This document shows, in pieces, positions 34,801 through 46,800 of a stretch of DNA of 52,995 bases (positions are counted from its first letter, which is position 1; every line of letters begins with the position of its first letter). A program made the position numbers and the translations under genes. Origin of the DNA: Deltaproteobacteria bacterium (GTDB lineage: Bacteria; Myxococcota_C; UBA6777); the NCBI GenBank assembly GCA_002731275.1, contig PCBK01000032.1, positions 1-52,995 on the forward strand, written 5' to 3'. The notes beneath the pieces were generated by a model. That model was not told the DNA's origin. It worked only from the letters and a program-made list of their open reading frames with translations, and did no database searches.

Positions 34801-37462
34801 GACCAGCGTCTTCCTGGCTGTCGTAAGACACCCCGGCCTCGTACAATCCCATCAACAGACGAAGCAACGACGAACACAGACGGTGTCGGAGCGCGCCATG
34901 AGCGTGTCCAACAGCCAACCGACAGAGCGCCTCTCTCAGCTCATCGACAGGTTCAAGAGAGTGGATACCATACCAGTGAAGGGCTCTCATCAAGAGGGGT
35001 TTGAAGGTCTCTTGTGCACCATCTTCCCCTTCGGGGTGGCGACGACAGAAGTCGTAATAGTCAAGCTCTGCGCTCACAGCGGCAGCTTGTCCAGCGCGTG
35101 GTAACAACGTCCGATCAAAGAGCGATTCGGAGTCGGAGAACGCACGCAGACACTGCACGAGTGGCTTCCATCGTTCGGGATGCTTGAAGCCCGAGAAGCT
35201 GAGTCCCTCTCCAAAAAGAGTTTCCAGTTTATCCGCCAAGGTCGTAGTGACATCAAAGCCTAAGAAGACAGAGTTGACGCTCTCACAGAGCGACTCCATC
35301 ACCTGCTTTGCCTGCATCTCATCGAGTTCATCGAGGACATTTGGCTGCGGCTCACCGTCAACAAACAATGTATCTAGCGAAGTTGGGGGAGGTGTGGGGT
35401 AATGAGTGGTGTTCTCCTCACTCGCCTGCTCGTCCTTGGACTCGATCACAACGAGTGATTGGCCGGCATTTACCTGCTGATTGGGACGACATAAGATCGA
35501 GCGAACACAGCCGGCCTCTTGCGCCTTGACCAGCATCTCCATCTTCATGACTTCGAGGGTACAGAGCAGATCACCGGCCTGCACGTCCTGACCTTCTTCG
35601 ACCGCGACATGGACGACAAGTGCAGGTGCAGGAGCCTTCACTGTCCCACCAGAGGCGCGCTCGACGACGTGCATGGTCCCATCGACTTCGACAGTGATCC
35701 CTGTGCGACCATACGCATACAAGACTTGATGGCGACGATCATTGATATGAAGAACAGCAGTGTGGGGATCGATCGTCTCCATCAAGACCAGCTGATGTCC
35801 ACCAGACGGTCCGACGAGATAGCGTCCATCTCCCAGCTCACAGACCTCGATCGCGTGGGAGTTTCCACGTAAACGCAGGTTGACGAGGAGTCCTTCTGGC
35901 GCAGGGATCTCCTGTGGGATACCGTTTTGGACTTGTGCAAAGAAGCGCTGCACTTGTGTGTGCCACTGTAAACGGTACTCGACGATGGCTGCGAGTAAAA
36001 GAGCCTCGAATTCCCAGGCCTGTGCGTGAAAGTCACCTTCCAGCACCGCGCCATCAAGCCACGTCGTGTCTGCTGTAGCTTCGACAAACTCTTTGCGACA
36101 CAGCAAGTCGAGCAAGAAGGCTTTGTTGGTCGCGCCATCTTCAACGACCACTTGGAACTCTCGAAGCGCTCGTTCAAGTCGCGCAATCGCTTGCTTGCGA
36201 GTGGGTCCCCAGGCGATCACCTTCGCGATCATAGAGTCAAACTCAGGTGCGATCGACGTCCCCTCTCCGACACCACTATCGACGCGGATTCCAGGTCCAG
36301 AGGGAGGACGGAACATCTTCATCAGACCGGGACTGGGGCGGAACCCTTGTTCGGGGTTTTCGGCGTTGAGTCTCACCTCAATCGCGTGCCCACGCTCTTG
36401 CTTGAAGGCCGTCTCATCGCGCCAAGGCAAACCTCTCGCGATATCGATCTGCGCCTTCACGAGGTCACAGCCTGTGAGATATTCGGTGACAGTGTGTTCG
36501 ACCTGGAGACGAGAATTCACTTCGAGAAAGGAGGCATTTCCACTCTCAACCTGGAACATGTACTCGGCAGTCCCAACGCCTCGATATCCAGCACCACGTG
36601 CGAGGCGGACGGTGGACCCACAGAGCAATGTCTCGATATTCTCAGGAAGGATGGGGGAAGGTGCTTCTTCGATGACTTTTTGGTTGCGTCGCTGGATCGA
36701 GCAATCGCGCACACCAAGTGCGACAGCTTCTCCGTCGACTCCAACGACAAATTGGACTTCGATGTGCCTCGCACCAGTGATGCAGGCCTCCATAAACAAG
36801 CCACCCTGACCGAAGACTTTGCGAACTTCCTCGCGTGCTTCTTTGATCGCAGGCAGCAGACCGTCGATTTCACGGACTTTCCGAATCCCTCGTCCACCAC
36901 CACCTGCGGAGGCTTTGACCATCAGAGGGAAGCCAATACGCTCAGCTTCTTTGCGCAGCACGGACTCGTCCATATCATCGGAGATCAGACTCCAAGCACC
37001 CATTGGGACATCATACTCATCGGCGAGGAGCTTGGACTCGATTTTGTCCCCCAAACGCTTCATCGCGACAGAAGAAGGTCCGAGAAAGACGATCCCGCGC
37101 GCTTCGAGTTTGGCGACAAAGGTAGGGTCTTCGGAGAGAAATCCCCACCCTGGCCAGACCGCATCACAGCGGTGTTCTTCGAGCTTATCGAGGACCAGAT
37201 CGTGGTGGGTATATGCACTGACCGCAACCCCATCAGGCCCAGGCTGAAGAGCTGGTCCCAATGACACCATCTCATCAGCAAGCCGCACAAAAGGTGCGGT
37301 CGTATCGGGCTCTGTATAAAACGCTATCGCTTTGATCGACAGTCCGCGCTCAAAATTGTACTCTCGAATAGCACGAAGAAAACGGATGGCAGGCTCCCCA
37401 CGGTTGAGGATAGCGACGCGTCGAAAATCACGATGGAGGGTTGAGGACGTTGTATCAGTCAT
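31820..37462 (-). CDS. Single-chain acetyl-CoA (acyl-CoA) carboxylase, eukaryote-like
   Basis: One 1880-residue protein holds all parts of acetyl-CoA carboxylase in the eukaryotic order. Biotin carboxylase comes first (about 12-460: VAILNRGEPAIRFLRA, ATP-grasp loop KASAGGGGRGIRKV, EVNSRLQVEHTVTEYLTG). The biotin carrier follows with EVMKMEM, biotin on Lys640. A central region of about 600 residues has no known catalytic motif. The carboxyltransferase is last (about 1300-1830), with GSLAEPECRRI, SGARIAMDSGTENLDW and YHGGAYVVFSKSLN. It would make malonyl-CoA for FAS-I. Most bacteria use separate Acc subunits; one-chain forms are known in a few groups. The ATG overlaps the acpS stop as ATGA. Propionyl-CoA as substrate cannot be excluded. 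Confidence 0.93.
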   Translation of the reverse strand: MTDTTSSTLHRDFRRVAILNRGEPAIRFLRAIREYNFERGLSIKAIAFYTEPDTTAPFVRLADEMVSLGPALQPGPDGVAVSAYTHHDLVLDKLEEHRCDAVWPGWGFLSEDPTFVAKLEARGIVFLGPSSVAMKRLGDKIESKLLADEYDVPMGAWSLISDDMDESVLRKEAERIGFPLMVKASAGGGGRGIRKVREIDGLLPAIKEAREEVRKVFGQGGLFMEACITGARHIEVQFVVGVDGEAVALGVRDCSIQRRNQKVIEEAPSPILPENIETLLCGSTVRLARGAGYRGVGTAEYMFQVESGNASFLEVNSRLQVEHTVTEYLTGCDLVKAQIDIARGLPWRDETAFKQERGHAIEVRLNAENPEQGFRPSPGLMKMFRPPSGPGIRVDSGVGEGTSIAPEFDSMIAKVIAWGPTRKQAIARLERALREFQVVVEDGATNKAFLLDLLCRKEFVEATADTTWLDGAVLEGDFHAQAWEFEALLLAAIVEYRLQWHTQVQRFFAQVQNGIPQEIPAPEGLLVNLRLRGNSHAIEVCELGDGRYLVGPSGGHQLVLMETIDPHTAVLHINDRRHQVLYAYGRTGITVEVDGTMHVVERASGGTVKAPAPALVVHVAVEEGQDVQAGDLLCTLEVMKMEMLVKAQEAGCVRSILCRPNQQVNAGQSLVVIESKDEQASEENTTHYPTPPPTSLDTLFVDGEPQPNVLDELDEMQAKQVMESLCESVNSVFLGFDVTTTLADKLETLFGEGLSFSGFKHPERWKPLVQCLRAFSDSESLFDRTLLPRAGQAAAVSAELDYYDFCRRHPEGEDGAQETFKPLLMRALHWYGIHSLEPVDELREALCRLAVGHAHGALRHRLCSSLLRLLMGLYEAGVSYDSQEDAGLSDVLEEVARVAHRRFPFVADNARQARYVLFEQSRYVARRHDVEQMLDSTLKQLEHLVRNKKDCSPLVDAIASSQRSLLSILLRKLKPNSEATEVVAQAIIRRLYLDQEVREVSCTREGEIVRANYTVSLGDKEVEVLAAFAHPSSLPLALKSISSALNSEQADKVTYVECVLLGEVEGHAFDDAVQHVAKEFSGLSGQFERLTISWCNGLEHVRHRTYEPSETILEEVPWLCDVHPEAARRIELQRLQEFSLERLPAPEHIYAFLAQGRNNPKDTRVFLFAELHEVPELESKDTQDELLEFERVFFEGLRVIREVQSRLSLRKRFHWNRFTLYVRPTIDFGAEDLSRFARRFESPTRGLGLQKLVINANTPVKGKEGETQPVEFVISKRGRHRLEVHLRKPHHQPVRAMTPYDMKVVRARRLGTIYPYELIVLLEGRSVLGLTPHPDMARGKFVEYDLDESGDTLVPVERERGLNTAGVVVGLVTNVTTKYPEGMERVWIASDPTMAMGSLAEPECRRILAGLQLAEERGLPVEWLPISAGARIAMDSGTENLDWTAKVLKKIVEFTQKGGEINIIVSGVNVGAQSYWNAEATMLMHARGVLIMTPDASMVLTGKKALEYSGGVAAEDERGIGGYERIMGPNGQAQFFAQDLGEAYKILFEYYRFSYQHAQESHPRRLKTADPVERSILDVPYNPSLGDAFQTVGEIFDPVKNPGRKKPFAVREVMKAVIDQDGGHLERYAGMRHADTAVVWDVHVGGFPVCMIGFESRPQPRRGRIPIDGPDAWTGGTLFPQSSKKVAFAINAASGNRPVVVLANLSGFDGSPESLRKLQLEMGAEIGRAIVNFDGPIVFTVIGRYHGGAYVVFSKSLNPNLTAIALEDTYASVIGGAPAAAVVFPHKVRQRTEKDQRIIDARAELQEAPTSKKPRLREQFESLYEQVYLEKQGQVAKEFDDIHTVERAVRCGSLDKIIKPANLRPAIVDIIQKQIGHVDA

Positions 37463-37869
37463 ATATTTCTTACTTCCAAAACGACGACAGCGGCAGCATA
37501 ACCACCGTCATGAGTCAAAGATAAATGGCACACGATTGAGCCTAACGTCTCGATCGCCTGCGCAACAGCGCCGTGAAACACGAGTCCAGGACGACCAAAA
37601 TCATCCATACATACCTCGATCTCACGCATATCCACATGGGACAGCACAGGAGGCTGTCCCCAAAGAGCCGTTGACCACGCCTTGATCAACGCCTCCTTTG
37701 CCGCAAAACGAGCCGCAAAAAAGCGAGCTTGTCGGGTCTTTGAGCGGGCCTTGGCCGTCGCTATCTCGCGCTGTGTGAACGTCCCTTCTACAAAACTTGA
37801 AGCTTTGTCGTCAAGCTGCTCTTGAAACATCGCAAGATCCACAATATCCATTCCCACGCCACCGATCAC
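37459..37869 (-). CDS. acpS: Holo-ACP synthase AcpS
   Basis: AcpS moves 4'-phosphopantetheine from CoA to a serine of acyl carrier protein. The 136-residue protein shows the N-terminal metal-binding strand GVGMDIVDL and the core helix RFFAARFAAKEALIKAW with the KEA motif, and ends with SLTHDGGYAAAVVVL. The GTG at 37869 gives the typical AcpS start (MIGGVGMD) and has AGAGGAG 7 nt upstream; another GTG two codons earlier is too close to that site. It follows the FAS gene and overlaps ACC by 4 nt. Because this FAS-I lacks the C-terminal PPT domain of fungal FAS, AcpS is the obvious activator of its ACP, as in the mycobacterial fas-acpS pair. Confidence 0.95.
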   Translation of the reverse strand: MIGGVGMDIVDLAMFQEQLDDKASSFVEGTFTQREIATAKARSKTRQARFFAARFAAKEALIKAWSTALWGQPPVLSHVDMREIEVCMDDFGRPGLVFHGAVAQAIETLGSIVCHLSLTHDGGYAAAVVVLEVRNI

Positions 37870-37898
37870 CGACACGCTCCTCTCTTCGCCTCTTTCGC

Positions 37899-40800
37899 TT
37901 AGGCCTTCTCTCCAGGTGCCACAAAGACACCTTTTTGCAAGTCGTAGCGTGCGTTAGGATCGAGCAACATTGCGATCTCTTCGCGTTGTTGACAAGGTGT
38001 CCCATCGCCAGCCACAAAACGACGCTCGGTCCGCTTGGTATACGCGACCTGCTCACCGAGCTTCACACCATGTTGGAATTGACGCTGTGTGAGCAAACGC
38101 GCATCGCGCTGTTCTAAATACGCCTCTTGTTCCTCCGCAGGGATGGCCTGATAGAACAACCCTGGGTGGATCACCAACGCAACACCGCTGACGTGACCAA
38201 AACCGAGGCTCGTGATCAAACCAGCCTTCAGTGTTGTCGCTCCAGTCGACATGCTCTTGTTGGTAAACAACAGGTGGGATTGAGGTTTCATTTGTGGATC
38301 GACACTGTCCAGGTTTCTGTTTCCAGGGATCACACTGCGTTGCAATGCCTGACATAGACCGTTGGCCTGCCACGCCGCTGCGCCCCCTTTCGGGTGTCCG
38401 GTCAAACTCTTCTGTGAGACCACAAACAGAGGATTCCCTTTGGTCCGTTGCAACGCACTTTGAATGTGTTGATGGAGGACGTTCTCATTGGGGTCATTGG
38501 CGTTGGTCGAGGTATCGTGTTTGTACACCAGCGCGATATCATCTGCGCTCATGCCGTGGTGACGCAAAGCCTTGGCTAACGGAGATCTGTCTCCACCTGT
38601 GACACAAGCCAACGCACCCATACCAGGCGCGGGGATCGACTTGTGTACGCCATCACCAAACGACGCTGCATATCCGAGCACACCCTGTACTGGGAGTCCC
38701 ATCTTCAGCGCAATATCACCACGTGTGAGCAACATCGTCCCACCACCTTGGGCCTCCAAGAAGCCCTTGCGGCGGACATCATTGGGACGAGACATTTGAG
38801 AAGGCTCAAGCCCCATCTCCAACATCGTGTCTGTCTCGGCTGTTGCGTTCATATCGGCAAAACCGATCGCGCCTTCTTTTCCGATATCATCGTATCCACC
38901 GGCCACGACAAAGTCCGCTTTGTCCAGCAACAGTTTATCGCGTGCCTCTTCAAGCGATACGGCTGCGGTCGCACAGGCCGCGACAGGGTGAGACATCGAA
39001 CCATAGCTGCCGACGTAGCTTTGCACGACGTACGCCGCGACGACGTTGATCAATGTCTCTTGTAACGTGTCATTCTGACGCTCTCTGTCGATGATGTGGT
39101 CGACGTAGAGACGATGCAGAGCCTGCATCCCTCCGATACCAGCACCTTGGGTGTTAGCAACTCTCGCAGGGTGCAACCAGGACAAGAGCTCCTCAGGAGA
39201 GAGACCGGCTTGCATAAACGCGTCCACAGTCGCGATCAAGTTGAACAGAGAGATCCTATCGACGTGCTCGATCATGTCGTTGGAGACACCGTACTTCTCG
39301 AAGGAGAAGCCGCTGGGAATCAAACCTGCTGCGCGACGGCTCAAACGGACCTTTTTCGGGATGCGGATCTCACTTCCAGCTCGTCGTGTGACCTTCCACT
39401 CACCAGCTTCATCATCAAAGTGAATGCTCGTGTGTTCGGGATCTGCACGCACAAAGGACTCTGCTTCGACGGGGCTTGAGACGCTAAACGTGAAGTCACG
39501 ATCGAGGTAGACGATCGAAAAGACAGGTGTAGCCTCTGGATCAAATCCGGCGACCTCAGGCTCAGTGAAGCGGATACCGATACGTTCACGTACAGCGTCG
39601 TGATAACGCTCAAAGATCTCAGCCTCAGAGACCTCTTCTTCTGTCTCTGTGTCGAGCCAAACACCACCTTTTCCGTTCTCTTTAAACTCGACAAGACCAG
39701 TCATCCAGGCAAGCTCAAGAACACCTGCGGTGGACAGCGTTCCATCGACTTCCATCTCAAAACGAGTACGAGCGCTACCACATGGACCAATCTCCCCCAT
39801 CCCGACGATTACGATCATCTCATCAAGCGGAATGTCTGTGCGACCGATTGTATCACTCGTCTCAAAGAGACCTTCCAACACGATGTCGTTGGGCAACGCC
39901 GAGACGAACGGTGAGACTTTCTGCTCACCAAGTAACGCAGCTTCCTCTTCTTGGAGCGTAGACAGTGTGCGGTTGAGATCGGAGAGTGATGCGACCTCAT
40001 CTCGGATACCATCGACGACACCCTTCAGGTCTTCGACATCACCAAAGCGACCTGTCAAATCAGCAATCAATGGCGCTTCACAGGCTCTCTCTCGTGCTTC
40101 ACGAGAACACAACGCTGTGAGCATAAAACCCATCTCGTCGTTGCTGAATGTACGCACGCCAGTCTGCTCTTCGAGCTTCGCAGCGACAGGATTATTCGCG
40201 TCCATCAAGCCTGTTCCGCGCACCCAACCGATACGCGCCGCACCAAATGAGACGGCCTTTGCCCAAGCATCGCGTTCGCTGTACCACTTGTGCATCAACA
40301 CTTCGAGGGCCGCTTTTGTCTCTGCATACAGACCGTCACCACCGAATGAACCGTGATTGGGGGACAGTGGCAACAAGACATGACAGGCCAATTCGGGCAG
40401 ACCTTCCTTCATGTAGCGCGTCGCGATGGCTGTGATCAGACGTTCGACACCGATCAACATCGCACGCATCACTGCGTCAGAACGCTCACCGAGCTGATCC
40501 AGGGTCGCGAGATCTTTGATCGCACCAAAGGGCAGTACGAGATCAGGTGCAAAAGGTGCCTTCAAGACTTTCAGCGTCGCACCTGATTGTTCGGTAACCT
40601 CGGAGAACATCCACTCCACAAAGTGCTCGATATCTTGGTAGGATGCCTGGTTGAAGGGGACAACATGAAGCTCCGCTCCAGGCGCAGCATCCGCCTCGTA
40701 CACATCTCGATAGAAGGCGAGACGTTTCGCGTTGTAAGTCGTGGTCGTCACGATGACCCGCGCACCACCTCTCAACAATTGCCGCACACAAGCGACGGCG

Positions 40801-43800
40801 ATCGAGCCAGGACTCGCGCCTGTGATCAAGGCAGTCATCCCCGCAAATTCAAACGGCTGCTCACTGTGTGCTTGCATGACTTCGCGGAAAGAGACATTCC
40901 ACTCACCACCCTCACCAACGGAGACAAATGGCTTCTCACCTTCAGGCCACAGTGTCGAGACGAAAGAGGCCAAGGCATCTTCGGAGCGTTGCATGACTTC
41001 GCGATAATCAAAGCGCCCTCTCGCGTCAATCTCCAGATGAGGACGGCTTGGTACGATCGACGGGACAGCGATGTCTTCGTGAGCTGCAATCTTCGAGAAC
41101 AATGCTGCATCTTCAGTGTACCCACGCTTTGTCAGCTGCTCACTGTACCACTTGGCGGTGTCGGAGATACGGGATTCTCCTGTGAAGCGAGCCAACCTCG
41201 ACGCGATAGAGCGCTTCTCTGCGTTGTCGATGTCGTCGTTGACGATACGGAAGTACAACCTTGCGACGTCACGATGTGCAGACGCCCATGCGGAGGTAAA
41301 CGCGACGTGTCTCTTCGCGTTAAAGCGAGGCGTGATCAGCGCTTCGTAATCTTTTCCGTGTTCAGCTTCGTACAGAGACAAACGCGTCTCGTCTTCGGAC
41401 ACGACAGGGAGTCCAGAGGCTGGAGGCTCAAAGGTGTGACCCAATCTCTCCGCGAGGTCACGGGCCGTCTGCATCAACACCCCCTGCTCTCCAACGATCT
41501 TGTCTTCGAGTTCACGGACGACAGCAGCATCAACAGCAGTACCACCAGCTTGTGTCCCCCCTCCCAAACGTGGAAGAGCCACACCAAACTCTTGGCCTGT
41601 GAGTGTCACAAGATCGTCAAGCCAGGACTTGGCATCTGCTTTTTGTCCGACACTCGCATCACCGAGCTTTCCGAGTGTACCACCTCTTGTGGAGTCACCC
41701 GCGCGGGATTCGAGGGCCAACATATTCATCACAGAGCCGCGCCAACCGTCGCCAAGACCATAGGACTCTTCGAGGTAGGCGTGGACATCCTTACGACCCA
41801 TTCCGGCACGCCCAAGGACACGCTTCAGCGCCTCTTCTTGTGTCACACCGAGATATTTTCCAGGAGCCTGATACCGGCTGGTGATCGCGGTGATCTCTTG
41901 TGCGAGGACCGCCACGGGCTTCTCATGTGCTCCATCGATCGGTCCCATACTAAATTCGGCGCCGATGTCGAGTAAGACTTGGTTACGACGAGACGAGACA
42001 CCATCGAAGATATCATCGATCGTCTCACCATCCTGGATTTGATCGGGGCGGATTTTCGCCTGTATCGCAAGAATCGCGTAAAGGGCTTCTTTGCAAGAGA
42101 CAGGTCGATCGGCAGGACCTTCCGTCGCAGAGGAGACGACTGGTGCTGCAACAGCAACGGGCGCAGCAGAGACTTCGGCTGCCACAGGAGCTGCCTCTTC
42201 GCTGGCAGGCACATCAGCCACAGCAGAGGCACGCTCGGGGATCACAACAGTGCTCTCTTCGTCTTGGTAGAAGGCACGTTGCGCTTCGGCTTCGATGTTC
42301 AGGATCTCGACATCAGGTGCCATTGGTCCCATCAACTTGAGACTGTAACGCGCCATGTTGGCGAGTGTAGGTTGATACCCGACGCCAATCTCCAGAATGC
42401 GCTCGACGCCCATTCCGCCCATCTCTTTGGGCGCGATCATCAACTCTTGTGTCTCAATCCAGCGGACAGGGCTGGCAAATTGCCACGCGAGCAGCTCGAT
42501 CAACAGAACCCTTCCAAGCTCGTTAGGCTGCTTGATCAGTTCGTCATAGCGCTCAACCACGTCTTTGAGGATGTGTGAATCTGTTGTCTCATACACCTCT
42601 TTGATGTAAGCCAGATCCAACGTGAAGGGGCGTGGCACGAGGTTGGGGATGTAGCGTTGATAGAGCGGCTCAAAGTCGATCTCTTTGGGCAGACGAAGAT
42701 CAAGTGTTTTGCGGAAGTCATCGACACCGTCGACGAGCATCTCAGAGTGGAAGGGGACGTCGATACCAGGGATCTCGACATATGGAGACTTCGCCCCACG
42801 GCTGCGCTTGCTCAAGGCTTTGTTCAAGGCGTCAAGCGCTTCAATCCGTCCAGTGACCGAGTACTGACGACCACGGACGTTGTAGTTAACGATCTGAATG
42901 AAGTGCCCTGTCTCTTTGCGAACTTCTTGTACAAGCTCCTCAGCGCCTGCATGATCAAGGCCGGCGTAATGAGGACGAATGACAGCCATCCGATACCCAC
43001 TCTCACCAGATTCATCCCGCTCAACGAGGCGGTGCATCACCATCCCACGCTGGTAGACAATCTCGATCACGGACTCAAGAGGAAGAATGCCAGAGACCCC
43101 AATCGCGTTGTACTCACCAACACTGTGACCACAGACCACGCCACCTTTTGGTGCAACACCCGATTCGATCAGTTCGGCGACTTGTGCCTGTGCGAGGACC
43201 GCCATGCTCACCTGTGTAAATTGTGTCAGGTGGAGTACGCCTTGTGGATGGACGAGGCGATTCCCCCGGACGACCAATTCTTTTGGATTTTCACGGACGA
43301 TCCGCAACAAGGAGAACCCAAGCGCCTCGCGGGTGTAACCATCAGCTCGATCCCATACCGCCTTCGCAGCGCGGGAGCGGCCGTAACCTTCCATCCCCAT
43401 ACCTTGTTGTTGGATCCCTTGTCCCGGGAAGATATAGGCCGTCTTCAGCATCTTCACCTTCGCGAAAGCACGTACCACAGCGACGCGCTCGCCTCCTCGG
43501 ATCGCATATGCTGTCGCCTCAATACGAAGCTCACCACGTTCAGCACCGACACGGTGGGCTTCCATCTCGATGGGCTCACCTGGCCACGCTGGCGCCAGGA
43601 ACTCAACACGATAATCACCCAAACGTTCTGGTTTGCCATCAGCACAATGAGCCTGCACAAAGGAACCAAGGCGGGCCGCTGTCCACATTCCGTGAACGAT
43701 GATCCCATCCAATTGGCCCAACCACGCGACCAGATCTGAACGGTGGATTGGGTTCAAGTCACCACTAATTTCAGCGAATGCGTCGAGCTCTCTCGGTGTT

Positions 43801-46800
43801 GTTGAGGTCTCAAAGGCCAACAATTTACGCGCGACCTTTGGCTCGTTGGTCGCGGGTGTCAGAATATTGAGCCATGCACGTAGTGGATGGAGCTTGAGAT
43901 CTTTGCTCACGTCGATGGAGATGTCTCCAACGACATGACCGTCACGAGTCAATTGTCCGTTGGCCTTGAACGTAGGTGTTTCGTAGCGAGGACGCTGCTC
44001 TTCGAGAGCTGCACTGACTTCGAGCACATCACCGACCTTCAGTGAAACACCTTCTTGTAATGACAACCACTCATGTTGGCGAAGGAAGGACAACGCAGGC
44101 TCATCAGCGATGATGACTTCCTCGCGAAGCTCAACCTTTTCTCGGGCAACAAAGGGCGTGTGACCAAAGAAGCCTCGGATAAAGAATGTCGAGTCGATCT
44201 GCGCACACACAACGTCGCCTCGTGTCAACACACATCGCGTCTGAACAGTCCGTCCGGAGTCTCCGTCTTGAAGTTTGGTGATGGTCGCGTCAACTTCGAT
44301 CTCCTCGTCGGAGAGAATCGGCCACCCTTCACAAAGTGTGAAGTCATTGTCGAGATGGACGAGATGGAACAAACCATCGACGACCTCGTCACAAGAGAGC
44401 AGGCGGAACAACGGCTGCCACGTCAAAGAGATCGCTGCGTTCAGTGGGATGCTTTTGTCTCTTGCGGCGCGTCCTCCAGTCACTGAAGCATACCCACGCG
44501 CACGCAAACGGCTCAGCGCATCTTTTGTCTTCAAAGACATAAAGGGTTCGGTCGCGTCGAAGATCTGGCCAAACATCGTCTCGTGATAAAAGTGACGCAT
44601 AGCCCGAGACCATGCGCCTTCTTCGAGCGCAAAGTTGGTGATCTCAGCGCGCTGTGAGACAGACAGGTCAAACGCAAATGAAGGGAGCTTGTCCTCTGTC
44701 TCCTGTTGGATGGTTAGGGTAAAGGAGACCTTCTGACCATTGTCGAGAACGCGCAACACAACGCTCTCAGTAGAATCCTCAGAGGGCTGGTAACGGATCG
44801 CGCTGACTTGTTTGTTGGAGGGCTCGATCTGAATGCGCATCTTTGCGCCAGGGATCGCACGGCAGAGTTGTCTGACGGGGTTTGGACGAGAGAGCTTGCC
44901 GTCGATGATACGATGGGACGCAAACAAAGACGCGATGGGACCGCTGAAACGCTCTGCGAAGTAATCTTCCCAAGCATGTTCGTGGGGAGGCTGTGAGGCG
45001 ACGACGTTGATGATACCATCGTGGTCAACATCTCCAACGCCCCATGAGGGCATCCAGCCGGAATCTTCGCGTTCGAGGGATGGCTCAACAACACCACGCT
45101 CTGCGACATCCTGAACCAACGCCTGCTCAAAACGACCGAGCAAAGAAGCGACTGGTTCGTCAGCTTGCTTGAGCCCTTTGACGGCCTCTGGGCCTGGGAT
45201 GATCAGGACTTTTTCCGCCTCGTAGCGATCGTCGTGGGCTTGCCAAAGAGAGTCGGACTTGTACCAACGACGGACATTTGCGTCGATAACAGGGATAAAG
45301 TTGACGGGTTTTCCAGGGCGACCACAGATGCGCTGGACAAAGAAGCGAACGTCGAGGGGATGGAGAAGCTGTGTTTGCGCTTGTGGATAGACTTCGACAA
45401 ACTCCTTGAGGACAGCCTGGGGCGTATCGAGCGCCTTGGGATCCTTCAAAAAGCTCTCAACAACACCAGCCTCTTGCTCACACAGACGCCCTTCTGCTCG
45501 ACGCAAGAAGTCAAACACACGCGCGCGGTAGGTCACATCGAGCCAGCAACCATCTTCGTATCGACCGTTACGTCCAATCGCCAGAAAGGACACCAGACGC
45601 TCTGCGACTTCGAAGTACGTCATCTTCTCGACATCACCAAAGTACGGCTTGGCAGTCGCGTTGAGCGTCTCGATGATCTCATCACGACGCGCCTGGACCG
45701 CTTCTTCATCGCCAGCAACCGAGTCGAGCAGGCGACCACAGCGAGATGCAGGGTTATCGATATAGTGAATGTCTGCGTTCAAACCGCTCTTACCAGAGGT
45801 CATCCCACCATCAAATTTTCCGGCGAAGACCCATTTATCCCCGCCGGCCACTTTCGCGAGCGCTTCTTTGACCTGCGGAGAGGTCGCAGCTTCCAGGCAA
45901 GCCATCGTCAACGTCCCGAGGAACACTGCATCGACAGGCATCGCAGGGACACCGTACTTGTCAGACCATGAACCATTTAACAGCTCGACACCTCGGTCTT
46001 CGTCAGCGATCCCACCACCGACACATAGGACGAGGTTGGATTGTTCGCGGATCATATGATAGCTCTCAAGCAGGAGCTGGTCCAGATCTTCCCAGGAGTG
46101 GTGTCCTCCGGCCTTTCCACCTTCAAGATGGACAAAGATCGTGTGCTGAGGTGCAGCCTTTGCGATCTCAACCACGCGCTTCACCTGCGCGACAGTTCCG
46201 GGTTTAAAGGCATTTAACCACATACCAAGTGAGGCGAACTCATCGAGGATCTTGACGGCCTCGCTGGTCTCAGGAAGACCGGCGCTGATAGTGATCCCAC
46301 AGATGGGGTAGCCGGCTTTGCGTGCCTTTTGGACGAGTCCGGTCTTTCGTACGTGAAGGTCCCACAGATAAGGGTCGAGGTAGAGCGCGTTGAAGACGAT
46401 CTCACGGCCAGGTTCAAGTTGCTCCGCGAGCTCTTCCATACGCAACCAGAAGATCCGCTCGGAGACCTGTCCCCCTCCAGCCAATTCGGAGGTAAAACCT
46501 GCATTGGCTGCAGCTGCGACGATTGGTACTTCGACCGTTGTAGGGGTCATCCCAGGAAGAATGACCGGTCGTTGTCCTGTCGCGCGAGTGTAAAGGTTCT
46601 CAATCCCAAGACTACCATCGGCCAATGTTTTGCGCTGTGGCAAAAAGTCCGTGTAGCGAACAGGAGCGCGCTGTTCTTCGAACACTTCAAAGAGTTGTTG
46701 TTGTCCACTTTGTAGGACGAGTGGGACGATGCGTGCGCCGAGTCCCTTGAGCGCTGAACGTGTGAGTCTAGCGACACCATCCCCAGGACCAAAGTCGAGC

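Noticed and set aside
36026..37264. 412-codon open frame on the plus strand
   Set aside because: Antisense to the biotin carboxylase part of ACC; no recognisable protein pattern.
40587..41975. 462-codon open frame on the plus strand
   Set aside because: Antisense to the ketoreductase/ACP part of FAS-I. Similar long antisense frames at 42657-43739 and 45165-45971 are rejected for the same reason.
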